42,332 nucleotides of DNA from NCBI RefSeq assembly GCF_016901995.1, contig NZ_JACJLE010000039.1, positions 1-42,332 on the forward strand, written 5' to 3'. Under the pieces are notes generated by a model. The model ran no database searches. It saw only the letters and a list, made by a program, of their open reading frames with translations, and had not been told where the DNA came from. The stretch's first letter is position 1. Every line of letters starts with the position of its first letter. Source of the DNA: Bacteroides caecigallinarum (GTDB lineage: Bacteria; Bacteroidota; Bacteroidia; Bacteroidales; Bacteroidaceae). The position numbers were made by a program, and so were the translations under genes. Below are positions 27,233 through 35,391 of the stretch, piece after piece.

Positions 27233-28312
27233 TTATTTAATGAGTTTTTCTTTCAAAGCATCTACCACTTCGTCCGGGTCAGGTACGATACCTCCCAAAC
27301 GGCCGAAATGGTGTACAGGTACGTTGCACTCTACAGCCAGTTTTACATCTTCAATCATTTGTCCGCTGTTGAGTTCTACCACCAATATACCTTTGACTTG
27401 TTTTGCTCTTTCTGCAATTTCCGGAGATGGGAACGGCCATAATGTTATAGGACGGAACAGACCTACCTTTATACCTTCCTCGCGTGCATGCTCCATTGCC
27501 TTTTGTGCTATACGTGCGCATGAACCGAATGCTACTATCAGGTATTCCGCATCTTCGCATTCTATTTCCTCATAACGTCTTTCGTTGGCTTCTATTTCAG
27601 CATATTTGTTCTGCAGATGTAAGTTTCTCTGTTCCATTACGGCAGGATCAAGTTCCAGAGAAGTGATTACGATAGGTTTGCGTCCTTTGCAGCCTGTAGA
27701 AGCCCATGGACACTGTTCGATTATTTCTTCGTCTGTACGTCTTGGACGTGGCTCAGGCAATACCACCTTTTCCATCATCTGACCTATTACGCCGTCAGCA
27801 AGTATCATTGCAGGATTGCGGTATTTGAAAGCCAGGTCAAAACCTAGTTTTACGAAATCTGCCATTTCCTGAACTGATGCCGGTGCAAGTGCTATCAGGC
27901 GATAGTCTCCGTGTCCTCCTCCTTTTGTAGTCTGGAAATAGTCCGCCTGACTTGGCTGTATTGTTCCCAGTCCCGGACCTCCACGCATTACGTTCACGAT
28001 AAGACAAGGCAATTCTGCTCCTGCTATATAAGATATACCTTCCTGTTTAAGGCTGACGCCGGGACTTGATGATGATGTCATTACCATTTTTCCTGTTCCC
28101 GCACCACCATATACCATGTTTATTGCGGCAACTTCACTCTCTGCCTGCAGAACCACCATTCCGGTTGTTTCCCATGGCTTCTGTTCAGCCAGTGTTTCAA
28201 GCACTTCTGATTGCGGAGTGATAGGGTAACCGAAGTATCCGTCCACGCCGATGCGTATTGCGGCGTGTGCTATGGCTTCGTTACCTTTCATTAGAACTAC
28301 TTCTTCTGCCAT
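27233..28312 (-). CDS. korA: 2-oxoacid:ferredoxin oxidoreductase, alpha subunit (VorB/KorA type)
   Basis: Encodes 359 residues. The N-terminal pyrimidine-binding domain has GYFGYPITPQSEVLE (29-43), and a glycine-rich MTSSSSPGVSLKQEG stretch follows. The C-terminal domain resembles transketolase C-terminal parts (YLIVAFGSCARIAQKAME, VGLFRPITLWPFP). It is the usual size for the separate alpha subunit of four-subunit enzymes; automatic annotation often names it 3-methyl-2-oxobutanoate dehydrogenase subunit VorB. It starts 38 bases after the ferredoxin gene. Use of branched-chain 2-oxoacids versus 2-oxoglutarate is open. Confidence 0.88.
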   Translation of the reverse strand: MAEEVVLMKGNEAIAHAAIRIGVDGYFGYPITPQSEVLETLAEQKPWETTGMVVLQAESEVAAINMVYGGAGTGKMVMTSSSSPGVSLKQEGISYIAGAELPCLIVNVMRGGPGLGTIQPSQADYFQTTKGGGHGDYRLIALAPASVQEMADFVKLGFDLAFKYRNPAMILADGVIGQMMEKVVLPEPRPRRTDEEIIEQCPWASTGCKGRKPIVITSLELDPAVMEQRNLHLQNKYAEIEANERRYEEIECEDAEYLIVAFGSCARIAQKAMEHAREEGIKVGLFRPITLWPFPSPEIAERAKQVKGILVVELNSGQMIEDVKLAVECNVPVHHFGRLGGIVPDPDEVVDALKEKLIK

Positions 28313-28350
28313 ATTTTTTCTTTATTTATCGTTTATTCTTAATAGTATGG

Positions 28351-28578
28351 TTATTCACATTTAGCCCTGTAAACAGTCAGGCAACCGTCAGGGCATACGA
28401 TAGCGCATGATGAACAACCGTTGCAAGTGTCTTCTACCACCTGCTGTACATAATTATATCCTTTTTGATTTACTTTTGGAGTAAGAGCCAATACTTTAAG
28501 CGGGCAGGCTACCACACAAAGGTTGCATCCCTTGCATCGCTCGGTGTTTACTACCACCACTCCTTTCATTTTAGCCAT
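28351..28578 (-). CDS. korD: 2x[4Fe-4S] ferredoxin-like delta subunit
   Basis: Encodes 75 residues with two 4Fe-4S motifs, CKGCNLCVVACP (16-27) and CNGCSSCAIVCP (about 52-63). It is the electron-transfer subunit of the 2-oxoacid oxidoreductase whose other genes follow, passing electrons from the TPP intermediate to free ferredoxin. It lies 19 bases after the TPR gene and 38 bases before the alpha subunit, in the same operon. Confidence 0.9.
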   Translation of the reverse strand: MAKMKGVVVVNTERCKGCNLCVVACPLKVLALTPKVNQKGYNYVQQVVEDTCNGCSSCAIVCPDGCLTVYRAKCE

Positions 28579-28597
28579 AAATATACGTATTTAGTTT

Positions 28598-28879
28598 TTA
28601 TTGATTAAACATATCTTTATTATAGAAATTCAGGATATCCATCATCATGGCTCTGGCGTCTTTTGCCGGACTTTCCGGATTGATGTTTATGGCTTCCTGA
28701 TAATTGTTGAGCGCGCCTTGCCAGTCACCAAGTTTTCTGCATGCATTTCCTTTCAGATAATAAGCTCTGTCGGCATACTCATTATTCTGTTCTATAATCC
28801 TGTCCAGGGCTTCCTTGGCTTCGGCTATATGGCCGTCATTAATCATTATTTTTATGTTCTCCAGTATATAATTCATCAA
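28598..28879 (-). CDS. Small TPR protein heading the 2-oxoacid oxidoreductase operon
   Basis: Encodes 93 residues that are almost entirely two to three tetratricopeptide repeats (AKEALDRIIEQNNEYADRAY, then LGDWQGALNNYQEAININPE). There is no signal peptide, so it is cytoplasmic. Two adjacent ATG codons at 28879 and 28876 are possible starts. It is the first gene after the operon promoter and is probably a protein-protein adaptor or assembly factor; nothing in the sequence shows its partner. Confidence 0.75.
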   Translation of the reverse strand: MMNYILENIKIMINDGHIAEAKEALDRIIEQNNEYADRAYYLKGNACRKLGDWQGALNNYQEAININPESPAKDARAMMMDILNFYNKDMFNQ

Positions 28880-28901
28880 GATACAAAATGTTAAGACGTA
28901 T

Positions 28902-28910
28902 GCAAAGATA
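28902..28910 (-). promoter_or_regulatory. -7 element of the 2-oxoacid oxidoreductase operon
   Basis: On the minus strand TATCTTTGC lies 22 bases before the first ATG. The nearest TTTG upstream is only 15 bases away, so the -33 is uncertain. It is divergent from the promoter at 29004-29035; together they share a 211-base control region. Confidence 0.5.
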
Positions 28911-29003
28911 CATTTTATTTAATATCAAAGTCTATTTTTTAAGAATAAATAGTCATCAAATATCCTTTTTTAGTGTGTCTTGTTGTTATTTTATGTATTT
29001 CTT

Positions 29004-29035
29004 TTGTAAGTATTTTTATTTATTATACCTTTGCG
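29004..29035 (+). promoter_or_regulatory. Promoter of the NfnAB-like fusion gene
   Basis: TTTG (29004-29007), 19 bases, then TACCTTTGC (29027-29035) is a full match to the Bacteroidetes promoter pattern. The ATG at 29091 is about 50 bases downstream of the expected start. Confidence 0.75.
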
Positions 29036-29090
29036 AGGTTGAAACAAAAAGAATGAAAAACGGAAATATAACTAACTTTAAGAGTTTAAA

Positions 29091-31385
29091 ATGAACAAAA
29101 TTATTTCAAAAGAACATTTTTCAGAGAAAGTTTTTAAGCTTGTTATTGAAGCTCCTCTGATTGCAAAATCTCGTAAAGCAGGTCATTTTGTTATCGTACG
29201 TGTTGGCGATAAGGGTGAACGTATGCCTCTTACCATAGCCGAAGCAGATCCTGTGAAAGGTACCATTACATTAGTGGTTCAGAAAGTGGGATTGTCTTCA
29301 ACTCGTCTTTGTGAGTTGAACGAAGGAGATTATATCACAGACGTAGTAGGACCTCTGGGTAAAGCTACACATATTGAAAACTTTGGTACTGTGGTTTGTG
29401 CCGGAGGTGGAGTAGGGGTTGCTCCTATGCTTCCTATCGTTCAGGCTCTGAAGGCTGCCGGAAACAAGGTTATTACAGTACTGGCCGGACGTTCAAAAGA
29501 ACTTATCATTCTGGAAAACGAGATGCGTGCAAGTTCTGACGAAGTAATTATAATGACTGACGACGGCTCATACGGAAAGAAAGGTCTGGTGACAGAAGGT
29601 ATCGAAGAAGTGATCAAGCGCGAAAAGGTAGATAAGTGTTTTGCCATCGGTCCTGCCATCATGATGAAGTTCGTTTGTCTGCTCACAAAGAAATACGAAA
29701 TTCCTACAGATGTATCTTTGAATACTATCATGGTTGACGGTACAGGTATGTGTGGTGCATGCCGTATCACTGTAGGGGGTAAGACTAAGTTTGTTTGTGT
29801 GGATGGTCCTGAGTTCGACGGACATCAGGTTGACTTCGATGAGATGTTGAAACGTATGGGGGCATTCAAGGATATTGAAGTGGAGGAAATCCACAAGCTT
29901 GATCCTAAACCGGATACATGCGAAGCTGTAAAACCGGCTGATGACCGTTCTGCACAGTGGCGTGAAGAATTGCGTAAGAGTATGAAACCTAAAGAACGTA
30001 CTCTTATCCCACGTGTACATATGAACGAGCTTGATCCTGAATACCGTTCACACAGCCGTAAGGAAGAAGTTAACCTTGGCTTGAATGAAGAACAGGCTCT
30101 GACAGAAGCTAAGCGTTGTCTTGACTGTGCCAATCCTTCATGTATGGAAGGCTGTCCTGTAGGAATCAATATACCGACATTTATAAAGAATATAGAACGT
30201 GGTGAGTTCCTTGAAGCTGCACGTGTGTTGAAACAGACTAGCGCACTTCCGGCTGTTTGCGGTCGTGTATGTCCACAGGAAAAACAGTGCGAGTCTAAAT
30301 GTATCCACCTGAAGATGGGACACGAAGCTGTAGCTATCGGCTATCTTGAACGTTTCGCTGCCGATTATGAACGCGAAAGCGGACAGATTTCTGTACCTGA
30401 AATAGCTGAAAAGAAAGGAATCAAAGTAGCGGTTGTTGGTTCAGGTCCTGCAGGTCTTTCATTTGCCGGCGATATGGCAAAGATGGGTTACGATGTAACT
30501 GTGTTCGAGGCTTTGCACGAAATTGGCGGTGTGTTGAAATACGGTATTCCTGAATTCCGTCTCCCTAACAAGATTGTTGACGTGGAAATAGACAACCTGT
30601 CTAAGATGGGTGTGGAATTCGTTAAGGACTGTATCATCGGTAAGACTGTAAGCGTGGAAGACCTCGAGAAAGAAGGATTCAAAGGTGTCTTTGTTGCATC
30701 TGGTGCCGGTCTGCCTAACTTTATGAATATTCCGGGTGAGAACTCTATCAATATTATGTCATCTAATGAGTACCTGACACGTGTCAACCTGATGGATGCT
30801 GCAAGCGAAGATTCTGATACTCCTGTCACATTCGGTAAGCGAGTTGCTGTAATCGGTGGTGGTAACACTGCTATGGACTCTGTCCGTACAGCACGCCGTC
30901 TTGGTGCAGAAAAGGCAATGATTATCTATCGCCGTTCGGAAGCGGAAATGCCTGCACGTCTTGAAGAGGTTAAGCACGCCAAGGAAGAAGGAGTAGAGTT
31001 CCTTACACTGCATAACCCTATTGAATATATTGCTGACGAAAAAGGTCGTGTGAAACAGGTTGTTCTTCAGAAGATGGAACTAGGCGAACCTGACGCTTCA
31101 GGTCGTCGCAGTCCTGTTGCCATACCTGGAGCTATCGAAACAATAGATATCGATATGGCTATCGTCAGCGTAGGTGTATCTCCTAATCCTATTGTTCCAA
31201 ACTCTATTCCTGGCCTGGAACTCGGACGTAAAGGTACAATTGCAGTAAATGAAGATATGCAGTCTTCAATTCCTACAATTTACGCAGGTGGTGACATCGT
31301 TCGCGGTGGTGCTACAGTTATCCTTGCCATGGGCGACGGTCGTCGTGCTGCTGCTGCAATGGACAAACAGTTGAGCGGAAAATAA
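29091..31385 (+). CDS. Fused FNR-like reductase / GltD-like flavoprotein (NfnAB-like)
   Basis: Encodes 764 residues in two parts. Residues 1-280 are a PyrK/NfnA-type ferredoxin-reductase module: FAD-binding RMPLTIAEAD, NAD-binding VCAGGGVGVAPMLP, and a 2Fe-2S site with Cys221 and Cys224. Residues 290-764 are a GltD/NfnB-like module with two 4Fe-4S motifs (from Cys343, CLDCANPSC..GCPVG, and CGRVCPQEKQCESKC) and two dinucleotide folds (VAVVGSGPAGLSFAG, VAVIGGGNTAMDS). Separate NfnA and NfnB bifurcate electrons between NADH, ferredoxin and NADP. Databases usually name this fusion DHOD-B NAD subunit/glutamate synthase. No gltB or pyrD is nearby; the ferredoxin-reducing operon is divergent. Confidence 0.9.
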   Translation: MNKIISKEHFSEKVFKLVIEAPLIAKSRKAGHFVIVRVGDKGERMPLTIAEADPVKGTITLVVQKVGLSSTRLCELNEGDYITDVVGPLGKATHIENFGTVVCAGGGVGVAPMLPIVQALKAAGNKVITVLAGRSKELIILENEMRASSDEVIIMTDDGSYGKKGLVTEGIEEVIKREKVDKCFAIGPAIMMKFVCLLTKKYEIPTDVSLNTIMVDGTGMCGACRITVGGKTKFVCVDGPEFDGHQVDFDEMLKRMGAFKDIEVEEIHKLDPKPDTCEAVKPADDRSAQWREELRKSMKPKERTLIPRVHMNELDPEYRSHSRKEEVNLGLNEEQALTEAKRCLDCANPSCMEGCPVGINIPTFIKNIERGEFLEAARVLKQTSALPAVCGRVCPQEKQCESKCIHLKMGHEAVAIGYLERFAADYERESGQISVPEIAEKKGIKVAVVGSGPAGLSFAGDMAKMGYDVTVFEALHEIGGVLKYGIPEFRLPNKIVDVEIDNLSKMGVEFVKDCIIGKTVSVEDLEKEGFKGVFVASGAGLPNFMNIPGENSINIMSSNEYLTRVNLMDAASEDSDTPVTFGKRVAVIGGGNTAMDSVRTARRLGAEKAMIIYRRSEAEMPARLEEVKHAKEEGVEFLTLHNPIEYIADEKGRVKQVVLQKMELGEPDASGRRSPVAIPGAIETIDIDMAIVSVGVSPNPIVPNSIPGLELGRKGTIAVNEDMQSSIPTIYAGGDIVRGGATVILAMGDGRRAAAAMDKQLSGK

Positions 31386-31447
31386 AAAATAGATTTGAAT
31401 ACAGTTTTAAACGATACTTGAATAACGTTTAAAATATTTCTATAATG

Positions 31448-31492
31448 AACAGTCCCGACCATATTGCTAATGGTTGGGACTGTTTATTTTTT
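31448..31492 (+). terminator. Terminator of the NfnAB-like gene
   Basis: AACAGTCCCGACCA (31448-31461) pairs with TGGTTGGGACTGTT (31471-31484) over 14 bp with one G-U, followed by a T-rich tail. Confidence 0.88.
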
Positions 31493-31526
31493 GTGTGTAT
31501 TATTTATGGTTAACAGATTAAAGTGC

Positions 31527-31535
31527 TAATTTTGC
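31527..31535 (+). promoter_or_regulatory. -7 element of the GNAT-queH pair
   Basis: TAATTTTGC fits the -7 consensus 23 bases before the ATG at 31558. The -33 region (TATG near 31505) is weak. Confidence 0.5.
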
Positions 31536-31557
31536 ATCCGTAATTTATCCTGATATA

Positions 31558-32064
31558 ATGAACATAGAAATAAGAAAAGCCGTTACTGCAGATATTGACA
31601 GACTGATGCAGATATTTTCCATAGCCAGAGAGTTTATGAAATCTTCCGGAAATCCTAATCAGTGGATAAACGGTTATCCGCAAGAGGAATTTATCTCTAA
31701 GGAAATAGCAGACGGACATTGTTTCGTCTGTATAAATAAGGAAAACGGAAATATAGTTGCCACGTTCTGTCTTATCAAGGGTCCCGATCCTACATATTCC
31801 TACATAGAAGATGGTGAGTGGCCTGACAATGAACCGTATTATGTCATACATCGTCTGGCATCGGACGGTAGTGTCAAGGGTATAGCGTCAATGTGTATAG
31901 AGTGGAGTTCTTTAATCTCCCCATGTCTGCGTGTTGATACTCATCATGACAACAAGGTAATGCAGCATCTTCTTGAGAAGAATGGTTTTGTGAGGTGCGG
32001 AATAATTTATGTTGCAAACGGAACACCGCGGATAGCATATCAGAGGAACACCAATAATAAATAA
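31558..32064 (+). CDS. GNAT-family N-acetyltransferase
   Basis: Encodes 168 residues with the GNAT order: N-terminal IEIRKAVTADIDRLMQIFS, a central CFVCINKENGNIVATFCL strand, then YYVIHRLASDGSVKGIASM for acetyl-CoA binding and a late LRVDTHHDNKVMQHLLEKNGFVRCG motif. The canonical Q/RxxGxG/A loop is replaced by SDGSVKG, which suggests a divergent member. The acceptor is unknown. It is 6 bases upstream of queH, so the two are co-transcribed, although no functional link is known. Confidence 0.82.
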   Translation: MNIEIRKAVTADIDRLMQIFSIAREFMKSSGNPNQWINGYPQEEFISKEIADGHCFVCINKENGNIVATFCLIKGPDPTYSYIEDGEWPDNEPYYVIHRLASDGSVKGIASMCIEWSSLISPCLRVDTHHDNKVMQHLLEKNGFVRCGIIYVANGTPRIAYQRNTNNK

Positions 32065-32070
32065 CGGGTT

Positions 32071-32670
32071 ATGAAGAAAAACAAGTTTCAGATAGAGGTG
32101 CCGGGAGGAGCGGACAAGGTTCTGCTTCACACCTGTTGTGCTCCATGTTCTTCAGCAATAATAGAATGTCTGATGCAGCACGGAGTGCGTCCTACCATAT
32201 ATTATTGCAATCCCAACATTTATCCTCTTGAGGAGTATAATATCCGCAAGGATGAATGTACAAGATATGCCAAGTCGTTAGGGCTCGATATCATAGATGC
32301 AGATTATGATCATCCGCAGTGGCTGGAATGTATAAAAGGTATGGAGAATGAGCCTGAGAGGGGAGGACGCTGCCTTCGCTGTTTCAAAATGCGCCTGCGT
32401 GATACGGCACGTTATGCACACGAACACGGGTTTACCGTTATAACCACAACTTTGGCTTCATCACGATGGAAAAGCCTAGAACAGATAAACGAGGCCGGAC
32501 ACTATGCCGTTGAGCCATATCAGGATGTCATTTGGTGGGAACAGAACTGGCGTAAGGGTGGTTTGAGCGAGCGCCGTATTGCCATAATAAAGGAATATAA
32601 TTTTTATAATCAGCAGTATTGCGGATGTGAATTCAGCATGCGTAAGCCTTCGGATAATAAGGTTTTATGA
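32071..32670 (+). CDS. queH: Epoxyqueuosine reductase QueH
   Basis: Encodes 199 residues of the QueH (former DUF208) family. HTCCAPCSS places adjacent Cys22 and Cys23, and GGRCLRCFKMR gives Cys101 and Cys104, the four ligands of the 4Fe-4S cluster. YYCNPNIYPLEEYNIRKDE and the late GGLSERR motif are also typical. It reduces epoxyqueuosine to queuosine in the wobble base of GUN-decoding tRNAs, replacing the cobalamin-dependent QueG. No other queuosine gene is in the window. It ends just before the tandem palindromic repeat, which acts as its terminator. Confidence 0.93.
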   Translation: MKKNKFQIEVPGGADKVLLHTCCAPCSSAIIECLMQHGVRPTIYYCNPNIYPLEEYNIRKDECTRYAKSLGLDIIDADYDHPQWLECIKGMENEPERGGRCLRCFKMRLRDTARYAHEHGFTVITTTLASSRWKSLEQINEAGHYAVEPYQDVIWWEQNWRKGGLSERRIAIIKEYNFYNQQYCGCEFSMRKPSDNKVL

Positions 32671-32681
32671 CTGTCTTTCGG

Positions 32682-32771
32682 GCGTGCGCACGTTTCACTT
32701 AAAGCGTGCGTCCATTCGAATCAAAGCGTGCGCACGTTTTACCTTAAATGTGCGCACGTTTTTTTTGAGAC
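32682..32771 (+). repeat. Four-copy 22-23 bp tandem repeat with palindromic core
   Basis: Four units start at 32682, 32704, 32726 and 32749. Units 1 and 3 read GCGTGCGCACGTTT followed by yACyTTAAA-like sequence; unit 2 is degenerate (GCGTGCGTCCATTCG) and unit 4 starts TGTGCGCACGTTT. The core CGTGCGCACG is a perfect palindrome, and the block is GC-rich against AT-rich surroundings. There is no spacer-repeat pattern, so it is not CRISPR. Confidence 0.8.
32727..32767 (+). terminator. Terminator of queH built from repeat units 3 and 4
   Basis: CGTGCGCACGTTT of unit 3 pairs with AAATGTGCGCACG spanning the junction to unit 4 (13 bp with one G-U, loop TACCTT), followed by eight or more T. Unit 1 can form a similar hairpin with unit 2. 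Confidence 0.7.
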
Positions 32772-32820
32772 ATAAAACCGGATAAAAAGGACATTTTGTA
32801 TCTAAATCAAGACATGTTCT

Positions 32821-33504
32821 TTATTGCTGTTTTTCCTCTTCTTTTATTTCCTTTTTCTCAATCGGTTTGGAATTTTCCTTGTAAGCTGAGAATCCTTTCA
32901 CTATTACCCTTTCCTTCTTCGTTCCTTCGTCTTCTTCGGAAATGGCAGAGCCTAGTTTGTCTATGTTCTCTTTTATCGCATTTCTCGTGTCAAAGAAACT
33001 GTCGAGTATCAGTTTCAGATGTTCTTCGGGCTCCAGAACACTTTCTGTAAAGAATGTATGGCAGTGCGAGTGGATACCGATTTCTTTGTCACCTTCATTC
33101 TCGGCCATGAAAACCGTAGTGATGAACGAGCTTATGTTCACTGCATTGATGACTTCTTTCAGATACGGCAGAACAGGATTGTCGGCATTAATTGTTCCCC
33201 ACCACGGATACCATATCATGACAAAGGGTACTTCATCCTGGAATGACAGGTAGAAATCGTCACCCTGATACATGAAGCCTATATTGCCGTCTTCATTCTT
33301 CTCGGGGTTACATCCCATTTTTTTCAGTGTGGAGACAATAAGTTCCTCTGTAGATATTTTAGGTGTATCGGCAGCGGGAAATCCTTCTTTAAAACTGCTT
33401 ATTATCTTCTTTTCCCTTCGCCATGAAAGGTAAACTATTATTGCCGGCCATAATGCTAATGCAAGGACTGCCACAAGGATTGTAATATCGGAAATGTTGT
33501 TCAT
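32821..33504 (-). CDS. Membrane-anchored hypothetical protein, possibly YbjN-like
   Basis: Encodes 227 residues. One N-terminal membrane helix (about 5-29, ITILVAVLALALWPAIIVYLS) is followed by a soluble domain. The order GCNPEKNEDGNIGFMYQGDDFYLSF, then a helix with YLKEVINAVNISS and a late EEHLKLILDSFF, suggests the YbjN/type-III-chaperone-like fold; this is a guess from pattern, not a firm assignment. The C-terminus is rich in Lys and Glu (KPIEKKEIKEEEKQQ). It is monocistronic and points away from the large operon. A weak -7-like TATCTTTA lies about 31-38 bases upstream. Confidence 0.65.
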   Translation of the reverse strand: MNNISDITILVAVLALALWPAIIVYLSWRREKKIISSFKEGFPAADTPKISTEELIVSTLKKMGCNPEKNEDGNIGFMYQGDDFYLSFQDEVPFVMIWYPWWGTINADNPVLPYLKEVINAVNISSFITTVFMAENEGDKEIGIHSHCHTFFTESVLEPEEHLKLILDSFFDTRNAIKENIDKLGSAISEEDEGTKKERVIVKGFSAYKENSKPIEKKEIKEEEKQQ

Positions 33505-33678
33505 AATTTAAGGCTTTAAAACGTTTGTTGTGGTATAAAGATACGAAAAAAATATGATTAAATACATAAACGTGTTTTTTACTTTTATAGATAAGTCTTT
33601 TTTTTATCTATGTGAATGTGTACTTTTTGTTTAAATGTAAAAAATGCTACTTTGTGTATCTATTTTTATTATATTTTA

Positions 33679-33710
33679 CTTGTCCGTTTTATATAAACTT
33701 CTAACTTTGC
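33679..33710 (+). promoter_or_regulatory. Promoter of the nine-gene envelope operon
   Basis: CTTG (33679-33682), 19 bases, then TAACTTTGC (33702-33710) fits the Bacteroidetes pattern with one -33 mismatch. The ATG at 33737 is about 20 bases downstream of the expected start. The 33505-33678 stretch is very AT-rich and shows no other feature. Confidence 0.65.
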
Positions 33711-33736
33711 ATTCAAAACTTTAAAATATATTAATT

Positions 33737-35362
33737 ATGAAAAAACATTATTTTTTATTTGTAATTCTGAGTTTATTCTGTTTTTATAATGTAGTTGGCC
33801 AGGAAAAAGTCAATGATGTTGTATCTGATGAATACAATAGAAGTAGCATATCTGTTGTTTATTTGTCAAGGGGGGATGCATATGATTCTCAATTAAAGAA
33901 TTACATAAAGACTAATTTTATGAATTCTGAAAAGGTTAGTAAATTTGATATTAATTTTATTAAGACAAAAGAACTTAATATTAGCGTTCCAAGAAACACT
34001 CAGATTACTGTAGATAAAATAAATTCTAATCCTGAATTTCAATTAATAGGTAAAGAGATCCTTTCATATTGGTTTAACAGAAAAGATAATGGGGAGATGG
34101 ATGCAAAAATTGTTGAACAGAGAGGACGTTACAATGTTACAGATCAGGACTATTTCAATGCTCAAGTTGCAAAAGTTGGTCTTTCTGCATTAAAGGATGG
34201 AGGATATGAACTGGTTAAAAATAGTTATGTACTTTTTTTGGATTATTCAAATGTTGCTAAAAATGTCGATGATAAAGGCAATGTTAGTTGGACGTCACAG
34301 GCAAATGTCTATGTTTATAAATTGAATTATACAGATGAGGTTTACAATACAGTTATGAATTCTTGGATTTATGATGATGATGATGAAACTGTAAAGCAAC
34401 AAAAGAATGAAATTTGGAATAATATGAATGTAGGCCTTAATTTTGTTGCATCTGGAGATTATTCTGTGTCTAAAAGTGAATCTGATGGAGGATTGGAAAC
34501 ATCTGCTATAGAAAGTTATCAGTCTGCTATTCATGTGTTGGAAAATAAAATAGATAAATGGAGTGTGGCTTCTGCGATAACTCATGTGAAACCTCTTAGA
34601 GCGAAAATAGGTAAGAAAGAAGGAGTGAAGAACGCAGCAAGATATCGAGCATATATTTATACTGAAGATGAAAATGGTAACTTGAAGTCTGTTTCTAAAG
34701 GATATGTTCGTGCTACTAAGGTTGCAGATAATAGAATCAATGCATCAGGTGAAACCCCTGAAAGTGAATTTTATCAGATTTCTGGTTTTAGACTTAGCGA
34801 AGGTGCAATCCTGAAACAAAAGAATGACTGGGGATTGGGTGGTGGATTGAGCTATAGAGTAGGCTCTTTCAATGGTTATTATCTTAATCTTGACAAACTT
34901 ATAAGCATTAATACCAAAGGTATATCTCAGTATGCTCTTGTTAATATCGGTTTTAACATACTTTCTGAAAATAAACTTGAGGATAATGGTTTATATACTT
35001 CTACTTCATCTGGAGTAAGTTTTGTAAATGCTTCGTTAGGTTATGGTGTTGGTATTCGTCCATTTATAAGATATTTTGAACTTATGCCTTATGTTTTGGT
35101 TGGTATTGATGGCATAAATGTAAACGGTGAAGAAGATAATGATTCTGATGATTCTTCATTTAGTGAAAAGTCGGCTTATACAGGCTCTTTGGGATTGAAA
35201 TTCAATATGAATATTGCTTATCCACTCCAGCTGTTCGGATCATTGGATTATTCTGCTCTTCTATATCAAGGAGAAGTATATGAACAACGTAATGAGACAC
35301 TTGATGATTTAGGCAGAAAAAGCGGTATAGGTTTTAATATCGGTTTAAAATATATTTTCTAA
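33737..35362 (+). CDS. Secreted protein with C-terminal outer-membrane barrel (operon gene 1)
   Basis: Encodes 541 residues. A signal peptide (about 1-21, ending NVVGQ) is followed by an alpha/beta domain (about 30-240) whose SISVVYLSRGDAYDSQLKNYI start recalls CsgG/FlgO-type folds. A helical linker (about 250-300) leads to a beta-barrel-like region (about 300-541) that ends in GLKYIF with a terminal aromatic residue, as in Bam substrates. An acidic insert (NGEEDNDSDDSS, about 470) would be a surface loop. It is notably AT-rich in third positions compared with secA or valS. No specific family is recognised. First gene of the operon, 29 bases before the next. Confidence 0.7.
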   Translation: MKKHYFLFVILSLFCFYNVVGQEKVNDVVSDEYNRSSISVVYLSRGDAYDSQLKNYIKTNFMNSEKVSKFDINFIKTKELNISVPRNTQITVDKINSNPEFQLIGKEILSYWFNRKDNGEMDAKIVEQRGRYNVTDQDYFNAQVAKVGLSALKDGGYELVKNSYVLFLDYSNVAKNVDDKGNVSWTSQANVYVYKLNYTDEVYNTVMNSWIYDDDDETVKQQKNEIWNNMNVGLNFVASGDYSVSKSESDGGLETSAIESYQSAIHVLENKIDKWSVASAITHVKPLRAKIGKKEGVKNAARYRAYIYTEDENGNLKSVSKGYVRATKVADNRINASGETPESEFYQISGFRLSEGAILKQKNDWGLGGGLSYRVGSFNGYYLNLDKLISINTKGISQYALVNIGFNILSENKLEDNGLYTSTSSGVSFVNASLGYGVGIRPFIRYFELMPYVLVGIDGINVNGEEDNDSDDSSFSEKSAYTGSLGLKFNMNIAYPLQLFGSLDYSALLYQGEVYEQRNETLDDLGRKSGIGFNIGLKYIF

Positions 35363-35391
35363 AATGTTGGAATAGTAAAATATACAGTATT

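Noticed and set aside
27120..27575. A 151-codon plus-strand frame across the 2-oxoacid oxidoreductase genes
   Set aside because: It overlaps the alpha subunit gene on the other strand; Ser/Ile-rich composition matches antisense coding DNA. The real small gene here is on the minus strand at 27044-27214.
32682..32771. CRISPR-like array
   Set aside because: The units are contiguous with no unique spacers, and each contains a full palindrome; no cas genes are nearby.
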